DNA of 64,000 nt from Bog-950 sp964631835 (GTDB lineage: Bacteria > Bacteroidota > Bacteroidia > Chitinophagales > LD1): positions 124,001-188,000 of the forward strand of contig CAZWAD010000001.1 of NCBI GenBank assembly GCA_964631835.1. Direction: 5' to 3'. This document shows positions 41,361-48,256 of this stretch, piece by piece. The position numbers and the translations under genes were made by a program. The notes below the pieces were generated by a model that saw only the letters and a program-made list of their open reading frames with translations, was not told the origin of the DNA and did not search any database. How positions within the stretch are numbered: position 1 is the first letter of the stretch; each line of letters opens with the position of its first letter.

Positions 41361-42344
41361 ATGAAGGCGATACTCAACAACTTAATAGAACTGCAAACGC
41401 TCTCACGCAAAGAGGCGTACGAGTTGATGAAAAACATCGGCACGGGTGCTTTCAACGAAGCACACATTGCCGCGCTGCTCACCGTGCTGATGATGCGCCC
41501 GCTTACGCTTGATGAGCTACATGGTTTTCGTGAAGCACTTTTGGAATTGTGTGTTCCGTTTAATGCAGATGAAGAAACTATAGACTTATGCGGCACGGGG
41601 GGCGATGGAAAAAACACGTTTAATATTTCTACGCTTTCTTCGATTGTAGTTGCTGCCTGCGGATATAAAGTAACCAAGCACGGTAACTACGGAGTATCTA
41701 GCGCCAGCGGCTCATCGAATGTGATGGAGTATTATAGTTACAAATTCACCAACGATGAAAGTGTTTTGAAGAAGCAGTTGGATGCCTGCAACATTTGTTT
41801 CTTGCATGCACCTTTATTTCACCTTGCGCTAAAGCATGTTGCCAACGTTCGCAAGCAGATGGGCATCAAAACTTTCTTCAATATGCTGGGGCCTTTGGTA
41901 AATCCTGCACAACCTGCTTACCGCCTAACAGGTGTTTTCAATTTAGAGTTGGCGCGCTTGTATCATTATCTTTTACAACAAGACCCCGGCAGCTATAAAG
42001 TGCTGCACGATTTGAATGGCTACGATGAAATTTCTCTCACCGGTTTAGTGAAGGTTTATTCTAAAGAAGGCGAACAAGTTTTCAGTCCGGAAGATTTAGG
42101 CTTCAAACAAAAACAAGCCAGCGAACTTTTTGGAGGAGATACAGTAAAAGAAGCCGCAGAGATTTTCATGAGTGTATTGGAAAACAAAAGCACTGCCACG
42201 CAGCAGGAAGTGGTAATTGCTAATGCAGCAACTGCTATTCAAACAATAGAGCCAGAACTTTCATTTACTGATTGTGCTGCAAAAGCGAAAGAAGCAATCA
42301 TATCAGGCAACGCATTAAAGACATTTAAATCGCTTGTGGCATGA
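41361..42344 (+). CDS. trpD: Anthranilate phosphoribosyltransferase
   Basis: The 327-residue enzyme has LCGTGGDGKNTFNIST, KHGNYGVSSASGSSNVME and MGIKTFFNMLGPLVNPA. It transfers phosphoribosyl from PRPP to anthranilate. It is not fused to trpG. It overlaps trpC by 4 nt. Confidence 0.95.
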   Translation: MKAILNNLIELQTLSRKEAYELMKNIGTGAFNEAHIAALLTVLMMRPLTLDELHGFREALLELCVPFNADEETIDLCGTGGDGKNTFNISTLSSIVVAACGYKVTKHGNYGVSSASGSSNVMEYYSYKFTNDESVLKKQLDACNICFLHAPLFHLALKHVANVRKQMGIKTFFNMLGPLVNPAQPAYRLTGVFNLELARLYHYLLQQDPGSYKVLHDLNGYDEISLTGLVKVYSKEGEQVFSPEDLGFKQKQASELFGGDTVKEAAEIFMSVLENKSTATQQEVVIANAATAIQTIEPELSFTDCAAKAKEAIISGNALKTFKSLVA

Positions 42345-43132
42345 ATTACTTAGATGAGATAATCGCTCATAAACGGAAAGAGCTAGAAGTAAGAAAGCTA
42401 CTTCGTACGGTTAGTCAGTTGGAGAATGATGTTTTATTTAAACGGGCAACTACTTCGCTGAAAGATATCCTCAGTCAAAAAAATAATAGTGGCATCATCG
42501 CAGAATTTAAACGCGCATCTCCGAGTAAGGGGTTTATAAACAAGTATGCAGAAGTAAAAAAAACAACTACCGGTTATATTAAGGCAGGTGCATCCGCTCT
42601 GTCTGTTCTTACGGATGAAAAATATTTTGGAGGCACTGCAAAAGATTTAACCGAAGCGCGACAAGTAAATGCCTGCCCTATCCTCCGAAAAGACTTTACC
42701 GTTGACGAATACCAAATCATTGAAGCAAAATCTATCGGTGCGGATGTTATTCTTTTGATAGCCGCGGTGTTGAGCAAAAAAGAAATCAAATCACTTACTG
42801 ATGTTGCTGTGTCTTTGGGCTTAGAAGTGTTATTGGAAATTCACGAAGCAGAGGAATTGGACAAAGCCGATGTATCACAACACCTTATCGGCATCAACAA
42901 CCGCAACCTGAAAACCTTTGAAGTAAATCTGGAGCACAGTATTCAATTGGCGGAGCAACTTCCCAAAGGCGTTGTAAAAATTGCCGAGAGTGGAATAAGT
43001 CAGCCCGAAAATATTTTGCTGCTGAAGCAACATGGTTTCAATGGTTTTTTGATTGGAGGGAATTTTATGAAAGAAGCGCAACCCGAAATTGCTTGCAAAA
43101 AATTTATTGATAGTCTTTCTGTCTTGGTATGA
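42341..43132 (+). CDS. trpC: Indole-3-glycerol phosphate synthase
   Basis: In this 263-residue TIM barrel, catalytic segments are IAEFKRASPSKGFI, LSVLTDEKYFGGTAKDL, ILRKDFTVDEYQI, LIGINNRNLKTFEV and IAESGISQPENI. It closes the indole ring of CdRP. It overlaps trpF by 4 nt. Confidence 0.95.
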   Translation: MNYLDEIIAHKRKELEVRKLLRTVSQLENDVLFKRATTSLKDILSQKNNSGIIAEFKRASPSKGFINKYAEVKKTTTGYIKAGASALSVLTDEKYFGGTAKDLTEARQVNACPILRKDFTVDEYQIIEAKSIGADVILLIAAVLSKKEIKSLTDVAVSLGLEVLLEIHEAEELDKADVSQHLIGINNRNLKTFEVNLEHSIQLAEQLPKGVVKIAESGISQPENILLLKQHGFNGFLIGGNFMKEAQPEIACKKFIDSLSVLV

Positions 43133-43752
43133 AAACAAAAATCTGCGGCTTAAGGGAAAAACAGAATATTGCGGATTTAGCGAAGCTAAATCCGCAGTGG
43201 ATGGGCTTCATCTTTGCTCCAGCTTCTCCGCGCTATTTCAATTCGGCAAAAGAACCCGCAGATTTAAGATCAATTCCCTCTTCCATTAACAAAGTCGGAG
43301 TGTTCGTGAACGAAACATCAGAGAAGGTGAAAGAAACAATTCAGCAACACAACTTAAACGCCATTCAACTCCACGGCAACGAAACTCCCGAATACTGTGC
43401 ATCGCTTCAATCACCCGGCATTGAAATCATCAAAGCATTCAGCGTGGATGATGACTTTGATTTCAGCATCACCGAATCCTATTCTCCTTTCGTAGATTAT
43501 TTCCTATTCGATACCAAAGGCAAACAAGCAGGCGGCAACGGAATCGCCTTCAACTGGAATATCCTAAACGGCAAACGTTTTGCGAAACCGTTTTTATTGA
43601 GCGGAGGCATTTCACCCGAACATGCAGAGGCAATAAAGCAATTCACTCATCCCGATTGCATCGGCATCGACATCAATAGCCGCTTCGAAATTTCTCCCGG
43701 CCTGAAAGATGTTGCGGCTATTCGTTTATTCTTACAACAAATTCAGTCATGA
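43129..43752 (+). CDS. trpF: Phosphoribosylanthranilate isomerase
   Basis: The 207-residue TIM barrel begins KTKICGLREKQNI, with catalytic Cys in ICG and Asp in YFLFDTKGKQAGGNG, and ends GIDINSRFEISPGLKD. It isomerises PRA to CdRP. Its TGA overlaps an ATG (43749) that begins a copy of the trpB 5' end, as if trpB once started here. Confidence 0.94.
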   Translation: MKTKICGLREKQNIADLAKLNPQWMGFIFAPASPRYFNSAKEPADLRSIPSSINKVGVFVNETSEKVKETIQQHNLNAIQLHGNETPEYCASLQSPGIEIIKAFSVDDDFDFSITESYSPFVDYFLFDTKGKQAGGNGIAFNWNILNGKRFAKPFLLSGGISPEHAEAIKQFTHPDCIGIDINSRFEISPGLKDVAAIRLFLQQIQS

Positions 43753-43901
43753 GTTACACCAAAGCATTCATTGCCGCGCAGACCCCTGCCCCTAAAGGGG
43801 TAAGGCAACGCAGAAAAAACATAGCTTGTATTTTGCGTAGCGGTTCTCCCTTTAGGGAGTTAGTGGGTTGGGGGTCTATTCTAAACCAAATTCAACCATG
43901 A
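43749..43901 (+). other. Coupled mini-ORF across an insertion at the trpF-trpB junction
   Basis: The 50-codon ORF starts at the ATG overlapping the trpF stop and ends at a TGA that overlaps the trpB ATG. It begins MSYTK, identical to the trpB start, then reads through the insertion (for example TPAPKGVRQRR). It may simply keep ribosomes moving from trpF to trpB. A protein function is unlikely. Confidence 0.5.
43780..43876. mobile_element. MITE-like 97-bp insertion between trpF and trpB
   Basis: Ends are AGACCCC (43780-43786) and GGGGTCT (43870-43876), 7-bp inverted repeats. Subterminal palindromes CCCCTAAAGGGG and CTCCCTTTAGGGAG lie just inside. The 15-bp ATGAGTTACACCAAA occurs on both sides (43749-43763 and 43898-43912), which is longer than a normal target-site duplication. 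The palindromes resemble the repeat between cysN and cysD. Confidence 0.55.
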
Positions 43902-45073
43902 GTTACACCAAAACCAAAAACGGCTTTTACGGAGAATTTGGCGGAGCCTTCATCCCCGAAATGCTCCACGCCAATGTCGAAGAGCTGCAGCAGAATTACG
44001 AGCGCATTATCGAACAACCTGATTTCAAAAAAGAAATGGAGCAACTTCTGCGCGATTATGTGGGCCGTCCTACTCCGCTCTTTTTTGCTGAACGCCTTTC
44101 GCAGCATTACGGCACCAACATTTATTTAAAGCGCGAAGATCTTTGCCACACGGGAGCGCATAAAATCAATAACACCATCGGGCAGATTCTGCTGGCGCAG
44201 CGCCTCGGCAAAAAACGAATCATTGCCGAAACCGGTGCAGGGCAACACGGAGTGGCTACCGCCACCGTCTGCGCCCTCAAAGGTTTGGAGTGCATTGTTT
44301 ACATGGGGCAGAAAGACACCGAGCGCCAGGCGCCCAATGTGGCGCGTATGAAAATGCTGGGTGCCAAAGTGGTGCCCGTTACCAGCGGTAACATGACCCT
44401 CAAAGATGCCACCAACGAAGCCATCCGCGACTGGATCAACCATCCCGATGAAACACACTACATCATCGGCTCGGTGGTCGGTCCTCATCCTTATCCCGAA
44501 ATGGTGGCGCGCTTTCAATCTGTCATCAGTGCCGAAATGCAAACACAGCTGCACGAAAAAACCAACCGCAATCACCCCGACTATGTGCTGGCATGTGTGG
44601 GCGGAGGCAGCAATGCAGCAGGCGCTTTCTATCATTTTCTCGATGACGAAAAAGTAAAACTCATTGCCGTAGAAGCCGCGGGCAAAGGTCTTGAGAGTGG
44701 TCACTCAGCCGCTACTACTTACCTCGGCAAAAAAGGAATTATTCACGGCAGCATGACCCTGCTCATGCAAACCGCTGACGGACAAATCGAAGAACCCTAT
44801 TCGCTTTCTGCGGGGCTCGATTACCCCGGCATTGGTCCGCTGCATGCGCATTTGTTCCAAAGCGGGCGCGCGCAGTTTAAGTATGTAACCGATGACAAAG
44901 CTTTGCAAGCCGCCTTCTTCCTCGCCAAAAACGAAGGCATTATCTGCGCCCTCGAAACCGCTCATGCACTGGCCGCTTTAGAGCAAGTCAATTTCCGCAA
45001 AACCAATGTGGTGGTCATCTGCCTCTCGGGCCGTGGCGACAAAGATTTAGAAGCGTACATGAAGCATTTGTAG
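43898..45073 (+). CDS. trpB: Tryptophan synthase beta subunit
   Basis: About 391 residues from MSYTKTKNGFYGEFGGAF. The PLP Lys lies in LCHTGAHKINNTIGQ, with AETGAGQHGVAT, the phosphate loop CVGGGSNAAGAF and CLSGRGDKD. It joins indole with serine. It is normally paired with TrpA; no trpA follows in this window, and the 3' side is repeat-rich. The ATG at 43898 is preferred to an in-frame one 10 codons upstream because the family start is conserved here. Confidence 0.96.
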   Translation: MSYTKTKNGFYGEFGGAFIPEMLHANVEELQQNYERIIEQPDFKKEMEQLLRDYVGRPTPLFFAERLSQHYGTNIYLKREDLCHTGAHKINNTIGQILLAQRLGKKRIIAETGAGQHGVATATVCALKGLECIVYMGQKDTERQAPNVARMKMLGAKVVPVTSGNMTLKDATNEAIRDWINHPDETHYIIGSVVGPHPYPEMVARFQSVISAEMQTQLHEKTNRNHPDYVLACVGGGSNAAGAFYHFLDDEKVKLIAVEAAGKGLESGHSAATTYLGKKGIIHGSMTLLMQTADGQIEEPYSLSAGLDYPGIGPLHAHLFQSGRAQFKYVTDDKALQAAFFLAKNEGIICALETAHALAALEQVNFRKTNVVVICLSGRGDKDLEAYMKHL

Positions 45074-45410
45074 AAAAAGAATTGGTGCCTGTCCCGAACT
45101 TGTTTCGGGAGCGCGTCCCGCACAAAGCAGCGGGTCGGGCTTTACGCTACAATCTTTTTTGCTGCTGCATTTTGTCCCCCTCTGCATAGCCTGTGTTTAG
45201 CTGAGGGGGTGCCCGTTTCGGGCGGGGGAGGTTTTTTCATCCGCAGCAAAAAAGGATTTCCGCTTCAATCCCTCGCGCAAACAGCCGCCTTTCACTCACA
45301 AGTTTGCCCTTGCGAGGTCGGCTCTGCGACCGAAGCAAACTTCCACTTTGTATTTTTGTATTCGCTCCATCGGAGCAATCTGTTTGTAGAAAATACATAA
45401 TTGCCCCTCC
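45074..45410. other. Repeat-rich region between trpB and the IS200-like element
   Basis: No gene is seen. The region holds a CCCGAA-CTTGT-TTCGGG hairpin (about 45103-45119) and a CCCCCTC...GAGGGGG arm pair (45166-45199). GCCCG-TTT-CGGGC (45201-45213) followed by G-rich sequence and T6 could terminate the trp operon. There is also a segment CTGCGACCGAAGCAAACTTC (45324-45343) identical to the left part of the GIY-YIG cassette, and a palindrome GCTCC-ATC-GGAGC (45364-45376). Confidence 0.6.
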
Positions 45411-45979
45411 GCGCACCGTAGGTGCCGCCTTATTTCCCTCTTCAAAACGCCTTCGTTATTTTCACGCGTAAATTATTCACCATGCCAAACACATATACTC
45501 AACTCTACATTCAAATTGTATTTGCTGTGCAAGGCAGACAAAACCTAATTCCCAAACAACACAAAGAAGAACTGCATAGATACATTACCGGTATAGTTCA
45601 GAAACGAAATCATAAAATGATTGCCATAAATTCAATGCCTGACCACGCGCATATTTTTGTCGGATTAAAACCCACGCAATCCATTTCAGATTTAGTGCGC
45701 GACATCAAAACCAATTCTTCTTCATTTATTACAGAGAAAAAATTTGTACGCGGTAAATTTAATTGGCAGGAAGGTTTCGGAGCATTCTCTTATTCGCATT
45801 CGCAAATTGATGCCGTTGTCAAATACATACTAAATCAGGAAGAACATCATTGCAACAAAACTTTTCGTGAGGAATACATCGGCTTCCTCAAAAAATTTGA
45901 GGTTGAATACGATGGGAAATACTTGTTTGACTGGATTGGGTGATTCTGTCAAATGCAACAGGCGGCACCTACGGTGCGC
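45411..45979 (+). mobile_element. IS200/REP-type (TnpA) element with hairpin ends
   Basis: The ends are a perfect 20-bp inverted pair: GCGCACCGTAGGTGCCGCCT (45411-45430) and its complement at 45960-45979. Each end is also a hairpin by itself (GCACC-GTA-GGTGC), as expected for the subterminal hairpins recognised by HUH/Y1 transposases. A single tnpA gene lies between. No accessory tnpB is present. Confidence 0.75.
45482..45943 (+). CDS. IS200-like/REP-associated tyrosine transposase (TnpA)
   Basis: The 153-residue Y1 HUH transposase has the HUH motif in SMPDHAHIFVGL and the catalytic Tyr in the helix following GFGAFSYSHSQIDAVVKYI. The tail NQEEHHCNKTFREEYIGFLKKF is typical. I chose the ATG at 45482 (MPNTYTQLYIQIVF). 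It would cut and rejoin single strands at the hairpin ends. The gene looks intact. The lone tnpA and palindromic ends fit the RAYT/IS200 group. Confidence 0.88.
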   Translation: MPNTYTQLYIQIVFAVQGRQNLIPKQHKEELHRYITGIVQKRNHKMIAINSMPDHAHIFVGLKPTQSISDLVRDIKTNSSSFITEKKFVRGKFNWQEGFGAFSYSHSQIDAVVKYILNQEEHHCNKTFREEYIGFLKKFEVEYDGKYLFDWIG

Positions 45980-46016
45980 CCCCAAAACGCTTCTTTATCT
46001 ATACTGCAAACAGAAA

Positions 46017-46030
46017 ACTCCTAACGGAGT
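46017..46030. repeat. REP-like palindrome ACTCC-TAAC-GGAGT
   Basis: A 5-bp stem with a 4-nt loop lies 38 bp right of the IS200-like element. With the GCTCC-ATC-GGAGC hairpin on the left side it forms an outer pair around the inner GCACC hairpins. This suggests related transposase target palindromes. Confidence 0.5.
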
Positions 46031-46243
46031 AAGATAAAAACTGGTTGAGCATGGCCAGGCTAATCGCGTAGTGCGCTTTTTTTTGTTTAGCGTAACGAAA
46101 TAAATTTTAGCCAATTTCTTCCCGGCCTTGATCTTTTGGTTCTTTTGCATCAAGGCAAAAGAACAAACGCTATTCAACAACCACCCTTCCCAACAAAAGC
46201 ACTGCCTTTCGAGCAGAGCCTGTCCGTTTCACGCGGAGCGATT

Positions 46244-46323
46244 GAAATGCTCATGGTTCCATTATGTTTAAAAATGAGCATGAGCATTCAATGTGTCCTT
46301 TTAAAATCTAACGAGTTCACATT
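46244..46323 (+). promoter_or_regulatory. Shared upstream module, copy C (decayed)
   Basis: The module contains AATGCTCATG (46246-46255) and the inverse CATGAGCATT (46279-46288), then CAATGTGTCC and TTTTAAAATCTAA. This matches the order of copy B. The start-codon end has decayed (CACATT instead of CAGATG), and no ORF follows at the expected point. Confidence 0.5.
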
Positions 46324-46455
46324 AAACGTACGATTCTTTTGGTTCCTTTTCTTCTAAAGAAAAGGAACAAGAAAAACACTTTCAATCAAAAACATCAATT
46401 CGGCTAAAGCCAACGGCAAAACAAAAATCCCTCTCCCGCGAGGTAAAGCCCATTT

Positions 46456-46707
46456 CTGCCGCCCCATATTTAACATCTGCCGCCCCATAATTCCCTTCCG
46501 CCTTGCCGTAACCAGTTTCTGCCTCGTCATAATTAACATCTTCCTCACCATAAAATGTTCCCGCCCTTCCATAATTGCTCTCCGCCCTCTCATATTCAAT
46601 CTCCGCCTTCCCATATCGGGTCTTCGCTTTCCCCTAATCTCCCTGCGCCTGTCCTTATCCTTTCCCCGCCTCTCCCTTTCCAAGTTCCCACATCTTTAAC
46701 TTCTCTG
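46456..46707. repeat. Tandem array with exact 21-bp period (12 units, C/T-rich)
   Basis: Units beginning CTGCC/CCGCC start at 46456, 46477, 46498, 46519, 46540, 46561, 46582, 46603, 46624, 46645, 46666 and 46687, with no indel. A typical unit is TCTGCCTCGTCATAATTAAC. The minus strand is open in one frame and would encode a heptad such as MGRRRLN, but I treat the array as a repeat rather than a gene. Confidence 0.9.
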
Positions 46708-46741
46708 CCCTTTTCTCCACTTTGCCCCTCTCAAAAACGAA

Positions 46742-46954
46742 ATGAGCCGCATAGTCACCCTCTTTAAAACCAAACACGGCAACATCGTTTCGGTATATTC
46801 CGCACCCGGCTTTCCGAACCTGAACGATACACCGCGCTGGCTCAAAAATGCTTCATCGGGTGTATCAAGAGAAGATGAATGCCAACAAAAAATCGCATAC
46901 ACATATCGTAAATGGCAACACTCATTTCGATTATTCCAATTTAAACCGCGATAA
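46742..46954 (+). CDS. Small ORF after the 21-bp array (uncertain)
   Basis: The 70-residue ORF MSRIVTLFKTKHGNIVSVYS... begins about 35 bp after the array. It overlaps a different frame (46875-47126) that also looks coding. The first 45 residues (GFPNLNDTPRWLKNASSG) look protein-like, while the rest may be out of frame. One frameshifted gene or two overlapping small genes are both possible. Not recognised. Confidence 0.35.
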   Translation: MSRIVTLFKTKHGNIVSVYSAPGFPNLNDTPRWLKNASSGVSREDECQQKIAYTYRKWQHSFRLFQFKPR

Positions 46955-47126
46955 AAAGCAAATGCTTAATTCCAAAATTCTCACCTTCCGCAGAAAGTGC
47001 AAACCCACGGGCATATTGCTGGGCGACTGTATTAACGAAGCCGAACAACTGACTGCTGCCGCATTAGAAAAAGAAATGAAGGAGATGGAACGGAAGAAGA
47101 AAGATTTTCTGCGGAAATCAGATTAA
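46875..47126 (+). CDS. Small basic hypothetical protein
   Basis: The 83-residue ORF MNANKKSHTHIVNGNTHFDYSN... has an amphipathic, highly charged C-terminal helix (EAEQLTAAALEKEMKEMERKKK) that may form a coiled coil. Not recognised. It overlaps the 3' part of the ORF at 46742 in another frame. Confidence 0.4.
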   Translation: MNANKKSHTHIVNGNTHFDYSNLNRDKKQMLNSKILTFRRKCKPTGILLGDCINEAEQLTAAALEKEMKEMERKKKDFLRKSD

Positions 47127-47221
47127 AGCAGGCGCTTAATTTTCAATACCGCATCACTTTGGAAAAAGAACCACTTTCACCCCGAGCCCCCAAAGGGCAG
47201 GTGCATTTTCAGCGGGCAAAA

Positions 47222-47575
47222 TCAAATCTGGGTTTCGGTCCACTCATTGAAAAGCTCATCCACAAAAATGTTTTCTTCGGGTGTAATGGGCTTAACCGCT
47301 TTGGTAAGTTTAATGGCGTAATCTAGAAGTTCAATGCGCTCTTTCTCAGTGCTGTCTTCATAAAAATCAGCCATGCACTTTTGAAAATGCACCATGTAGT
47401 CTTCCGGCTTCAGCGCGCTGAGAATTTCAATTTCCTTATCGAGGTTAACGTGCAGCGGCATTTCTTTTTCCAGCCATTTTTCAATCACTAAATCTTCTTT
47501 GCCGAAAAACTTTCCGTCAACAGCCGCCAGTATCATCAGTATGTGATACCCGGCAATGGGTTTGTTCATTTTCAT
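47222..47575 (-). CDS. TerB-like small helical protein
   Basis: This 117-residue acidic protein has the tellurite-resistance TerB-like pattern: HILMILAAVDGKFFGKEDLVIEKWLEKE, a helical middle and a second half ITPEENIFVDELFNEW. The family is usually cytoplasmic, binds metal or stress partners, and is poorly understood. Its start codon is fused to copy D of the shared upstream module. No other ter gene is nearby. Confidence 0.65.
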   Translation of the reverse strand: MKMNKPIAGYHILMILAAVDGKFFGKEDLVIEKWLEKEMPLHVNLDKEIEILSALKPEDYMVHFQKCMADFYEDSTEKERIELLDYAIKLTKAVKPITPEENIFVDELFNEWTETQI

Positions 47576-47658
47576 CTGTATATATTTTGTTTTTTATTGG
47601 TCAAGCAGAAAGTTCGTGATATGCATTTTGTTCGATGTATAAGCAATCATGAACATTT
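47573..47658 (-). promoter_or_regulatory. Shared upstream module, copy D (TerB-like gene)
   Basis: In gene orientation it has AAATGTTCATGATT (complement of 47645-47658), the imperfect inverse ATCACGAACTTT, then CTGCTTGACCAATAAAAAAC and ATATATACAGATG at the start codon. The spacing and the start-proximal box match copies A and B. Confidence 0.65.
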
Positions 47659-47785
47659 TATAACGCTTCATTTTTTTCTTCCCTAAATATAAAATTTTCT
47701 TTCCACTGCGTGCATGGCGAACAAAAAAATTTATTTTTCCCTGCGGGTTTTTATTCGCGGTTTATTCGTTACATTTATTTCCTCT

Positions 47786-48253
47786 ATGCGTGCAAAAAAA
47801 TATTTCTCTGTTTTCGTTGCTGCTTTTTTCTCAGCGGCATTTGTTGGCGCACAATCCGGTGGCGGCTATGAGGGCAATGCGTTGTTTTCGTTTCTGGGCA
47901 AAAGCGCATCGGGTGAGGATATCAAAAACCTGGCTGCGAATTACAACTGCGAGCGGATAAACGAGTCGCATTATTTATGTAAGGATGGCATTGAGCTTAT
48001 TCTGCAGAAAGGGGTTTTGAGCGAAATTCATTTATACAAAACCAGCGCGGTGTATGGCGGTTTCAAGGGACGGCTTCCGAAAGATTTGCGTTTTGGAATG
48101 GGCTCCGGTGATGTAAAGCGGTTGCTGGGCAAGCCGCTGGTCAGTTATAGTTCCGGTTACTGCGAATTTGAATTGCCGGAGTGTATTGTATCCTGCTGGT
48201 TCGATGGCAGCTCGCTGAGCCAGGTTCACCTCACGCTTAAGCCGGTGAATTAG
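47786..48253 (+). CDS. Hypothetical secreted protein
   Basis: About 155 residues from MRAKKYFSVFVAAFFSAAFVGAQS, a clean signal peptide. An ATG 24 codons upstream would add a second basic/hydrophobic segment and is less likely. The mature part (YEGNALFSFLGKSASGEDIKNL ... LRFGMGSGDVKRLLGKP) resembles small periplasmic proteins with a SmpA/OmlA-like 'G-M-x-x-x-V-x-x-L-L-G-x-P' turn. Two Cys near the end (CEFELPECIVSC) may form a disulfide. Function unknown. Confidence 0.6.
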   Translation: MRAKKYFSVFVAAFFSAAFVGAQSGGGYEGNALFSFLGKSASGEDIKNLAANYNCERINESHYLCKDGIELILQKGVLSEIHLYKTSAVYGGFKGRLPKDLRFGMGSGDVKRLLGKPLVSYSSGYCEFELPECIVSCWFDGSSLSQVHLTLKPVN

Positions 48254-48256
48254 TTT

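Noticed and set aside
44126..44704. Long ORF antisense to trpB
   Set aside because: It is a shadow of a highly conserved gene and has no recognisable domain. The same applies to antisense ORFs over cysN, secA, the PBP gene and trpE.
45209..45400. Small ORF between trpB and the IS200-like element
   Set aside because: It is made of repeat sequence and palindromes and does not resemble trpA or any protein.
46080..46400. Protein-like phrases around LLHQGKRT and the AAAGAAAAGGAAC inverted stretch
   Set aside because: These look like remnants of dispersed repeats; no frame of useful length has a start and a domain.
46354..46683. Minus-strand ORF of heptad repeats (MGRRRLN type)
   Set aside because: It coincides with the 21-bp array, which stays open in a frame because 21 is a multiple of three. 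Composition is extreme and there is no independent coding evidence.
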